The translations under genes were made by a program, and so were the position numbers. DNA of 14,359 bases from the NCBI GenBank assembly GCA_026002045.1, contig BOAV01000062.1, forward strand, positions 1-14,359, written 5' to 3'. The notes beneath the pieces were generated by a model that had not been told where the DNA came from, did no database searches, and saw nothing but the letters and a program-made list of their open reading frames with translations. Origin of the DNA: Spirochaetia bacterium (GTDB taxonomy: Bacteria > Spirochaetota > Spirochaetia > Treponematales > Breznakiellaceae). Position 1 is the stretch's first letter; each line of letters opens with the position of its first letter. This document shows positions 1 to 5,755 of the stretch, in pieces.

Positions 1-6
1 CAAGCC

Positions 7-35
7 TTGAACCGTGATACAGAGTCAGGTATACT
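7..35 (+). promoter_or_regulatory. Predicted sigma70-type promoter of the EF-G gene
   Basis: TTGAAC (7-12) and TATACT (30-35) are separated by exactly 17 bases. The -10 matches 5 of 6 consensus positions and the -35 matches 4 of 6. The expected transcription start, about 7 bases after the -10, falls at roughly 40-43, on or next to ATG 43. No strong Shine-Dalgarno precedes ATG 43, so initiation may be leaderless, or may use ATG 55 with a very short leader. Confidence 0.5.
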
Positions 36-42
36 CATCATC

Positions 43-2073
43 ATGCTAAAGAACATGCGGAATATCGGCATCATGGCCCATATTGACGCGGGAAAGACCA
101 CCACCACCGAGCGTATCCTCTACTACACCGGGAAAAGCCACCGGATCGGGGAAGTTGACGACGGGGAAGCCATCATGGACTGGATGGAGCAGGAGCAGGA
201 GCGGGGAATCACCATCCAGAGCGCCGCTACCACTACCTACTGGCGGGAACACCAGATCAACATCATCGACACCCCCGGCCATGTGGATTTTACTGCCGAG
301 GTGGAGCGTTCTTTGCGGGTCCTGGACGGGGCGGTGGCGATTTTTGACGCCGTTCGCGGTGTGGAGCCCCAGACCGAGACCGTGTGGCATCAGGCGGAGC
401 GCTACCATGTGCCCGTTATCGGCTATGTGAACAAGATGGATAGGGTAGGGGCTGATTTTTTCCAGGTTCTTGAAGATGTACACGCCAAATTCGGCATAAA
501 CCTTGTTGCCCTCCAACTGCCCATCGGCAAGGAAAGCGGCTTCGAGGGGGTCATTGACCTTATCGCCATGGAAGAGGTCCGCTGGGACGTAGCGGATGAC
601 GGGGAAACGGTGATCCGCACCCCCATCGCTGCGGAGCGGCAGGCCCTGGCCGCCGAGTGGCGGGAAAAGCTTATCGACACCCTTTCGGCGGTTTCCGAGC
701 CGATAACCGACCGTTATTTGGCGGGGGATGAGATAGAAGCGGCCTTGATCAAGAAGGAACTGCGGGCTTCGGTGCTGACCCGCGCCATACTCCCCATATT
801 TGCCGGGGCTTCCCGTCGTAACATGGGGGTGCAGCCCCTGATCGACGCGGTAGTGGACTATCTCCCCGCGCCGGATGAAGTGGCCCCCGCATTGGGACAT
901 CACCTTAAAAAAGAAGAGGATGTCCAGGTCCCCTGCGATCCCAAGGGCACCCCGCTTGGCCTGGTATTCAAAATTCAGAACGATAGGGAGGCGGGGAGCC
1001 TCTGTTATGTGCGGATGTACTCCGGGGCTATCAAGCCCGGCGCGGTGGTTTATAATGTGGGGAAGAAGAAGCGGGAGCGGGCCAACCGGATTCTGCGGAT
1101 GCACTCCAACAAGAGCGAGCCCCTGGACGAGCTTTCCGCAGGGGACATCGGGGTGATCATCGGGATGAAGGAAGCCCAGACCGGGGACACCATCGGCAGC
1201 GAGGGCTGGCCCGTGATCCTGGAAAAGATGCAGTTCCCCGAGCCGGTCATTTCGGTCTCCATTGAACCCCGGACCATGTCGGATCAGGACAAGCTCAAGG
1301 ACATTCTGGCCCTTCTTTCCAAAGAGGACCCCACCTTTACCACCCGCGAAAACGAGGAGACCGGCCAGTTGGTCATTTCCGGCATGGGGGAACTCCACCT
1401 GGACGTGCTGGTGACCCGTATCCTCAAGGAGTACAACCTTGGCGCCAAGGTGGGGAACCCCCAGGTGACCTACCGTGAATCGGTGAGCAAAACCGTGGAA
1501 CGCACCGAAAGTTTTTCCCGGGTAATCGCCGGCAAGGAAAACGCCGCCCAGGTGACATTGAAGGTGGAAAGTCTCCCCCGCGGCTCCGGGAACCGCTATA
1601 CCTGCGCCGCGAAAAACAAGGATGCGCCGGAATCAATTTTTGACGCGGTGGAACGGGGCATTACCGGGGCCTTTGCCTCCGGCATCGTCCTTGGCTACCC
1701 CTGCATCGACATCGGGGTTACCCTGACAGACCTCAAGTATTCGGAACTCACCGGCACGGACTTCGCCTTTGAAGCCTGCGCCAGCCTTGGTTTCGACGAG
1801 GCCTGCCGCAGTGCGGAGCCCATCCTGCTTGAACCCATCATGGCGGTGGACCTTTTCGCCCCCAGCGAATTCGTGGGGGACGTGATGAGCCTCGTGAGCC
1901 AGCGGGGCGGCCAGGTGCAGAGTATGGAATCCCGCTCCGGGGCGGATCAGGTAAAAGCCACCGCCCCCATGGCAAAGATGTTCGGCTTCATGACCGCCCT
2001 CCGCTCGGTCAGCCAGGGCCGGGCGACCTTTACGATGGTGTTTTCACACTTTGAGAAAAAGTCGGAACGGTAG
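43..2073 (+). CDS. fusA: Elongation factor G paralogue, EF-G2 (spdEFG2/mtEFG2-like) type
   Basis: Translational GTPase of the EF-G family, 676 aa from ATG 43, full length. The G domain shows AHIDAGKT (residues 12-19), RGITIQSAAT in switch I, DTPGH (76-80) and NKMD (130-133). Domain II, the domain III segment with GMGELHLDV, and C-terminal domains IV-V (LLEPIM, MFGFMTALRS) follow in the usual order. The domain IV tip loop of translocating EF-G (GGRGQY-type) is missing: residues about 488-505 read TESFSRVIAGKENAAQVT. That, and the GEVDDGEAIMD stretch in switch I, resemble mitochondrial EF-G2 and the second spirochaete EF-G, which are known for ribosome recycling with RRF rather than translocation; assigning this protein to that group is inference. 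An in-frame TTG at 7 is unlikely as start because it lies in the promoter -35; ATG 55 (MRNIGIMAH) is the other candidate. Convergent with the ParB-like gene. Confidence 0.93.
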   Translation: MLKNMRNIGIMAHIDAGKTTTTERILYYTGKSHRIGEVDDGEAIMDWMEQEQERGITIQSAATTTYWREHQINIIDTPGHVDFTAEVERSLRVLDGAVAIFDAVRGVEPQTETVWHQAERYHVPVIGYVNKMDRVGADFFQVLEDVHAKFGINLVALQLPIGKESGFEGVIDLIAMEEVRWDVADDGETVIRTPIAAERQALAAEWREKLIDTLSAVSEPITDRYLAGDEIEAALIKKELRASVLTRAILPIFAGASRRNMGVQPLIDAVVDYLPAPDEVAPALGHHLKKEEDVQVPCDPKGTPLGLVFKIQNDREAGSLCYVRMYSGAIKPGAVVYNVGKKKRERANRILRMHSNKSEPLDELSAGDIGVIIGMKEAQTGDTIGSEGWPVILEKMQFPEPVISVSIEPRTMSDQDKLKDILALLSKEDPTFTTRENEETGQLVISGMGELHLDVLVTRILKEYNLGAKVGNPQVTYRESVSKTVERTESFSRVIAGKENAAQVTLKVESLPRGSGNRYTCAAKNKDAPESIFDAVERGITGAFASGIVLGYPCIDIGVTLTDLKYSELTGTDFAFEACASLGFDEACRSAEPILLEPIMAVDLFAPSEFVGDVMSLVSQRGGQVQSMESRSGADQVKATAPMAKMFGFMTALRSVSQGRATFTMVFSHFEKKSER

Positions 2074-2083
2074 AAGAAAAAGA

Positions 2084-2203
2084 TTAACCACAGAGGGCAC
2101 GGAGTTAGCACAGAGGAAGAAAAAAAAGAAGATAAGGCTTGAATCCTTCTTTTTACATCTCTGTGAACTCTGTGTCTTCCCTCTGTGTCCTCTGTGGTAA
2201 ATT
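2084..2203. repeat. Imperfect palindrome of CACAGAG units in convergent spacer
   Basis: The arm 2088-2104 (CCACAGAGGGCACGGAG) pairs with 2181-2197 (CTCTGTGTCCTCTGTGG) over 17 positions, with two G-U wobbles in RNA. Each arm carries further CACAGAG or CTCTGTG units spaced about 9-11 bases apart (around 2109-2115, 2159-2164 and 2168-2174). The core holds a smaller A/T-rich hairpin (AAAAAGAAG near 2124-2132 against CTTCTTTTT at 2146-2154). The element occupies nearly all of the space between the stop codons of the EF-G and ParB-like genes, 8 bases from the latter. It may serve as a bidirectional terminator or mRNA-stabilising structure. It resembles dispersed CCACAGAG-type intergenic repeats I recall from several bacterial phyla; copy number in this genome is unknown. 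Confidence 0.7.
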
Positions 2204-2204
2204 C

Positions 2205-2597
2205 TTAATCTTCAATACGAAATAACTTTTTAAACAGCCCAATAATCCAGTCGAAAAAGCGCAGGAAAGGGCCGGGGTTTCTGAGCTGTTCGATTTTCCG
2301 GGCGGCTTCGGTAAGTTCTTCAGGGCTAAAGTCCCGGCGCTGGAGGTTTTCTTCAACCTCGTATTCCAGTTTGGAAAGTTTTCCGGGTATGTCGGCGATG
2401 ACCGCGTTGATGGTCCGCCAGCCCAAGGATTTTGCCGCTTCCAGCCGCCTGCCTCCGGCGATAAGGACGTTCTTTTTGCTCACCACAATGGGGCTGATCT
2501 GGCCGAAGCGCTTGAGGCTCTCCGCCAATGCGCCGATATCCCCCAAATTTTTGCGGACCCTTTTTTTTACGATGATATCTTCGATGGGAATTTGCAC
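2205..2597 (-). CDS. Small ParB/Srx-fold domain protein without HTH
   Basis: A 130-aa protein made almost entirely of the N-terminal ParB/sulfiredoxin-like domain. It has an IPIEDI opening, LAESLKRFGQISPIVV (25-39), the nucleotide-binding type motif IAGGRRLEAA (46-55) and ENLQRRDFSPEEL (83-95), the segment that in true ParB proteins leads into the helix-turn-helix. Here that helix-turn-helix and the dimerisation domain are absent. Instead the chain ends with FLRFFDWIIGLFKKLF (111-126), which plots as an amphipathic, basic, aromatic-rich helix that could bind a membrane. The start is GTG 2597, preceded by GGGAG at 5-bp spacing that abuts the TAG stop of the PBP gene, so the two are very likely co-transcribed and translationally linked. 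Function unknown; it may be a CTP-binding switch or an adaptor for the PBP. A chromosome-partition role is unlikely without a DNA-binding domain. Confidence 0.8.
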   Translation of the reverse strand: MQIPIEDIIVKKRVRKNLGDIGALAESLKRFGQISPIVVSKKNVLIAGGRRLEAAKSLGWRTINAVIADIPGKLSKLEYEVEENLQRRDFSPEELTEAARKIEQLRNPGPFLRFFDWIIGLFKKLFRIED

Positions 2598-2606
2598 GAT
2601 GTCTCC

Positions 2607-5342
2607 CTAATCCAGCAGGGGGTTATAGTCGGGCAGCTCAAGCCCGTAACCGGGCTCCCCTCCGGCCGCTGCATTTGGTGTCGGCTCTGTGTCTCCGGCA
2701 GGTTCCTCAGGAATCTGCGGCGCGTTCTCTACGGGGCGGAGTTCCGGCGCATCTTCGTCCATGATCTCGCCCGGCAAGCCGGGATCGGGATTGATGTCCG
2801 TATCCTCATTGCCGCCGGGCAGCCGGTTACCGGTATTATTCCTGCGCTGCCGGTCTTCGGGCCTGGTTTCAGGGAGAAGGCCCAAATCCAGGGTGGGCAT
2901 CCTGAGGGAGCCCAACAGGACCGTATTATCAAGGCCCAGGGTAGTTGTACCCCTAAAGTTGACGGCCGCAGGGGTATAGGCTGTACTGCCATGGATGTTG
3001 CAGTACTCGCCGGGCTGGGTTCCCTCCAGGAAGGGGAGGGTCACTTCCCCCTCATTACAGGCGGGGGTTCTGAGCAGCCCCGATTTGGTACAGACCGTTA
3101 CATCGATAAGCCCCGAGGATGGTTTGATAAAATCCTTGTTGGGCAGCCCTTGGTGGACTTCCCGCATAAAATCCGCCCAGACCGGGCCTGCCAGGGTGGA
3201 GCCGGTCAGGTTTACCCCCAGGGAGTTACCGGGCTTGTCAAAGCCGAACCAGATTGCGGCGGTATAGTAGGGGGAATAGCCGACGGCCCAGGCATCGGAC
3301 CAGTTCTGGGGAGTTCCGGTCTTGCCCGCCATGGGCATACGGAAGTTTTTGCCCTTGTCATCCTTAAAGGTGAATTTCGTGCCCCATCCCGAAGGATTGG
3401 CCAAAGTCCCCTGTTCCACGGTTTTTTTGAGCATACTGGTCATTATATATGCGTTCTGGGGAGTTATTACCTGGATATTGGCTTTCTGCCGCTGCTTTTG
3501 CCGTACTTCCCGTTCCGGGTCCAGCACCAGCCGGCCGTTCCGGTCCTCCACGGAGCGGATGGCGATGGGGCTCACATCCCGGCCCTGGTTGGCAAAGACC
3601 GCAAAGGCCCGGGCCATCTGCAGGGGGTTCGCGGAGATGATCCCCAGCCCCAGGGGATAGACCCGGGGGAAGGTCCGCCGGATCTGATTCGGGTCGGTAA
3701 TGTCCAGCAGGGCCGCCGCCCGGTCAATGGCGGCGTCAAAGCCGATGGTGTCCAATACCTTGAGGGAAGGGACATTCATCGAGTGCATCAGGGCCTCGTA
3801 GACCAGTACCGAACCCTTCCATTCGCCCCGGAAGTTCAGGGGGATATAGGGGGTACCGTCCTCGTTGTGGAACACGATGGGCACATCGTAAATCAGGGAA
3901 GATGCGGTAAGCTTTCGGGAATCAATGGCCGCCGAATAGTACAGGGGCTTAAAGGAAGATCCGGGCTGGATATTTCCCTGGGTGGCCCGGATAAGCTGAT
4001 TCGACTCATCGTATTTGGATCCCCCGATAATTGCGGTGATATAGCCGGTCTCATTTTCAATGGCGATAAGAGCCCCTTCGACTACGTTCCTTTCCGTGCT
4101 GGTTTTGAGGTCTGCATAGGCGGTATTGGTAATCGCCTTTAAATCCTGAATCCCGAATGCCAGTGCCGCCATGTCCACGATGGGATTTATGGTCTTGGTA
4201 TACCGGGAAAGGGCCTTCTGTTCATTCTGGGCTTCCCCGGTGGCATGGATATCCCCAAAATCAAAATACAGGGAGAGGAGATCCACGATGGGGATATAGG
4301 TCCGTTCCGCCTGCACCAGCCGGGTACTGCTGGAGCGGGAGAATTCCCTGTTTGCCCGCTCCAGCCCTTCGTTCATGAATTTTGCCGCCGCTTCCTGGTG
4401 CTTTAAATTCAGGGTGGTGTGGACCGTGTATCCGTCCCGGTATAAATCCATGGTCCCGTACATCATCCCGTCCAGTTCCCGGCGGACATATTCGCTGAAC
4501 CAGGGGGCGGCGTCCACCCGGTTATAATAGGCTGCGGTTGAGGCCCGTGTGTAATCGTAGCTATCCCAATATTCGTTAAAGGAAAGATCCGCCTCTTCCC
4601 GTGTGGCGTAACCCAGTTCGACCATTTTGTCCAGGACCACCTGTTGCCGGTCCATGGCTTCGTTGGGGTTATTTAGGGGGTTGTACCGGGTCGGGCTGGA
4701 AAGCTGGATCACCAGAATTGCCGCCTCCGCCAGGCTGATTTCCCGTGCGCTGTGGTTGAAGAAGTAATTGCTTGCCGCTTCCACCCCGTACACACCGGGG
4801 CCCATGATCATGTAGTTGAGGTAGATTTCGAGGATTTCATTTTTGGTGTACCGCCGTTCCATCTGGAGGGCCCACCAGAGCTCCACGATTTTACGGCGTA
4901 TGGTTTTTTCGGTCCGGTCCGTGTAGAGGGTCCCCGCCACCTGCTGGGTAATGGTGGAACCCCCGCCCAAGCTCTGGCCGAGTATCTGCCCTGCCACGGC
5001 CCTGGCAATGGCCCGGACGCTGAAACCCTTGTGGTTATAAAAGTCCGGATCTTCCCGTGCCAGCACCGCATAGATGAGATGCCGGGGCAGCTCGCTTAAG
5101 GAAACCATCTCCCGTTTTTCATCGGAAGAAAATTCGGTTATCAATATCCCGTTTACATCGAGAATTTTGGTCGGCAGGGCCGGCGCAAATTCCCTGAAAT
5201 TCTCCTGATTCCTGACATTCGTGGTTCCCGCCAGGGACAGTCCCAGCCCAATCCCGATTACCACCGCCGTAATTATCGCAAAAAAGGTAAAAAGCCGTAT
5301 GATAATACCGGAAACAACAGAAGATCCACCCGAATGGCCCAT
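2607..5342 (-). CDS. Class A penicillin-binding protein (PBP1A family)
   Basis: Bifunctional peptidoglycan synthase of about 911 aa, anchored in the cytoplasmic membrane by one segment (residues about 12-39). The glycosyltransferase (GT51) domain has the catalytic ED of AREDPDFYNHKG (E97), GGSTITQQ (127-134) and an ERRYTKNEILEIYLN motif. The transpeptidase domain has all three catalytic motifs: SSFK (S462, K465), SMN (521-523) and KTGT (K674). A conserved cysteine-containing module (VCTKSGLL...CNEG...YCNIH) follows, then about 90 residues rich in Pro, Glu, Asp and Asn. The start chosen is ATG 5342, which has GGAG 11 bases upstream and lies downstream of a predicted promoter and hairpin. An in-frame GTG at 5402 would add 20 residues but lacks a Shine-Dalgarno sequence and would sit about 5 bases from the predicted transcription start. 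The gene leads the ParB-like gene. Exact subfamily not certain. Confidence 0.93.
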   Translation of the reverse strand: MGHSGGSSVVSGIIIRLFTFFAIITAVVIGIGLGLSLAGTTNVRNQENFREFAPALPTKILDVNGILITEFSSDEKREMVSLSELPRHLIYAVLAREDPDFYNHKGFSVRAIARAVAGQILGQSLGGGSTITQQVAGTLYTDRTEKTIRRKIVELWWALQMERRYTKNEILEIYLNYMIMGPGVYGVEAASNYFFNHSAREISLAEAAILVIQLSSPTRYNPLNNPNEAMDRQQVVLDKMVELGYATREEADLSFNEYWDSYDYTRASTAAYYNRVDAAPWFSEYVRRELDGMMYGTMDLYRDGYTVHTTLNLKHQEAAAKFMNEGLERANREFSRSSSTRLVQAERTYIPIVDLLSLYFDFGDIHATGEAQNEQKALSRYTKTINPIVDMAALAFGIQDLKAITNTAYADLKTSTERNVVEGALIAIENETGYITAIIGGSKYDESNQLIRATQGNIQPGSSFKPLYYSAAIDSRKLTASSLIYDVPIVFHNEDGTPYIPLNFRGEWKGSVLVYEALMHSMNVPSLKVLDTIGFDAAIDRAAALLDITDPNQIRRTFPRVYPLGLGIISANPLQMARAFAVFANQGRDVSPIAIRSVEDRNGRLVLDPEREVRQKQRQKANIQVITPQNAYIMTSMLKKTVEQGTLANPSGWGTKFTFKDDKGKNFRMPMAGKTGTPQNWSDAWAVGYSPYYTAAIWFGFDKPGNSLGVNLTGSTLAGPVWADFMREVHQGLPNKDFIKPSSGLIDVTVCTKSGLLRTPACNEGEVTLPFLEGTQPGEYCNIHGSTAYTPAAVNFRGTTTLGLDNTVLLGSLRMPTLDLGLLPETRPEDRQRRNNTGNRLPGGNEDTDINPDPGLPGEIMDEDAPELRPVENAPQIPEEPAGDTEPTPNAAAGGEPGYGLELPDYNPLLD

Positions 5343-5381
5343 GCGTCGCTTTGCTCCGCTTTCGTAGAAGTAAGATTTATA

Positions 5382-5399
5382 CGCCGCTATACAGCGGCG
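5382..5399 (-). promoter_or_regulatory. Hairpin in the 5' UTR of the PBP gene
   Basis: CGCCGCT at 5382-5388 pairs perfectly with AGCGGCG at 5393-5399, with a 4-base loop: a 7-bp, GC-rich stem. It lies between the predicted promoter and ATG 5342, near the 5' end of the transcript. It could stabilise the mRNA or modulate translation. If the upstream GTG 5402 were used, the hairpin would instead be coding. Confidence 0.5.
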
Positions 5400-5413
5400 C
5401 ACCTCATGATTTA

Positions 5414-5442
5414 AGGGTAGGGGAGGGAAAATAAATTGTCAA
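5414..5442 (-). promoter_or_regulatory. Predicted promoter of the PBP / ParB-like pair
   Basis: On the minus strand a perfect TTGACA (5442-5437) is followed after 17 bases by TACCCT (5419-5414), a weak -10. Predicted transcription start is near 5407. This gives a leader of about 65 bases ahead of ATG 5342 and lies just beyond the leftward terminator at 5472-5509, as expected for an independent transcription unit. Confidence 0.5.
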
Positions 5443-5471
5443 TATGTATACTTCAGCAGCAACAGGGCAAT

Positions 5472-5509
5472 AAAAAAGGCCGGCTTTGAACCGAAGTCCT
5501 AAACCGGCC
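5472..5509 (-). terminator. Strong leftward intrinsic terminator with UUCG tetraloop
   Basis: Read on the minus strand, GGCCGG (5509-5504) pairs with CCGGCC (5483-5478), TTT with AAA, and GGAC with GTTC around a C(TTCG)G tetraloop (5495-5492). Six T residues follow immediately (5477-5472). An outer AGGGCA/TGCCCT pairing (5516-5511 with 5469-5464) can extend the stem beyond the T-run. There is no U-run on the other strand, so it acts leftward only. No leftward gene is annotated upstream of it within the divergent spacer, and the neighbouring LarA-like gene runs the other way. Confidence 0.75.
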
Positions 5510-5564
5510 ATGCCCTTGAGGCATATCGGACATATAGTGATTTGGGAGGGGAACTATAGGCCCG
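5472..5564 (-). ncRNA. Candidate small RNA with C-rich loop
   Basis: Proposed because a canonical leftward terminator needs a transcript to end. Possible -10 elements on the minus strand are TATTAT (5576-5571) or TATAAA (5573-5568), predicting a start near 5564 and an RNA of about 90 nt; no convincing -35 is seen, so the 5' end is uncertain. The RNA would hold a hairpin TATAGT/ACTATA (5558-5553 with 5538-5533) whose 14-nt loop reads TCCCCTCCCAAATC, then ATGCC/GGCAT (5524-5520 with 5514-5510, an alternative to the outer terminator stem), then the terminator. A C-rich exposed loop complementary to Shine-Dalgarno sequences is typical of trans-acting riboregulators in other bacteria. The identity and even the existence of the RNA are inference. 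No known RNA family was recognised. Confidence 0.35.
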
Positions 5565-5597
5565 ACATTTATAATATCGGAGGGGACCGCGAAAACT

Positions 5598-5627
5598 TTA
5601 ACAAAAAAAGCGTAAAAACCCGATAAA
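5598..5627 (+). promoter_or_regulatory. Possible promoter of the LarA-like operon
   Basis: TTAACA (5598-5603, 5 of 6 consensus positions) and GATAAA (5622-5627, 4 of 6) are separated by 18 bases. Predicted start is near 5634, just upstream of the small leader ORF at 5652, giving a 5' UTR of about 120 bases. The -10 region is part of a short perfect palindrome (GATAAA/TTTATC, 5622-5636) that could also be an operator site. Confidence 0.35.
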
Positions 5628-5651
5628 AAATTTATCAACCGGAGGCGAAAG

Positions 5652-5693
5652 ATGGGCATATACACAGGGCTAAGTGTTGCGCTTCAGGGTTGA
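5652..5693 (+). CDS. Candidate 13-codon leader peptide ORF
   Basis: ATG 5652 is preceded by GGAGG (5641-5645) at 6-bp spacing, a better ribosome binding site than most genes here have. The frame encodes MGIYTGLSVALQG and ends at TGA 5691-5693, 62 bases before the LarA-like start. It sits between a possible promoter and the operon, so it may be a leader peptide or uORF that couples translation to operon expression. No run of a single regulatory amino acid is seen. It could also be chance, given its length. Confidence 0.35.
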   Translation: MGIYTGLSVALQG

Positions 5694-5755
5694 ACGCGGG
5701 CCTTATAAAACAGGTTGTTTTTTATGTTTATTCCGTTATTATAGAAGGAAAGTAT

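Noticed and set aside
46..1398. 450-codon open frame on the minus strand opposite the EF-G gene
   Set aside because: The EF-G frame shows all G motifs and full family length; the antisense product has biased, low-complexity composition and no recognisable domain, as expected for a mirror frame in G/C-rich-third-position DNA.
2592..4142. 516-codon open frame on the plus strand opposite the PBP gene
   Set aside because: The PBP frame has SxxK, SxN and KTG motifs at proper spacing. The antisense frame is Gly-rich without domain signals.
5485..5565. tRNA or known riboswitch in the divergent spacer
   Set aside because: A GGTTCAAA string resembles a T-loop, but no cloverleaf, acceptor pairing or anticodon arm can be built; no purine, preQ1, glycine or c-di-GMP riboswitch core was recognised by eye.
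5453..5665. 70-codon leftward ORF across the divergent spacer
   Set aside because: It runs through the strong leftward terminator and has no ribosome binding site or domain; the region is better read as non-coding RNA plus terminator.
5665..5685. Sigma54-like GGGCTAAGTGTTGC element
   Set aside because: The GG-to-GC spacing is 9 rather than 10 and the -24 box is poor; also it lies downstream of the leader ORF start.
5716..5738. TTGTTT-16-TATTAT promoter just before the LarA-like gene
   Set aside because: Transcription would begin inside the Shine-Dalgarno of the gene, leaving no usable leader; an upstream promoter is more plausible.
5690..5755. Upstream TTG start for the LarA-like gene
   Set aside because: No Shine-Dalgarno before TTG 5690, whereas ATG 5756 has GAAGGAAAG in place and begins at the conserved part of the protein.
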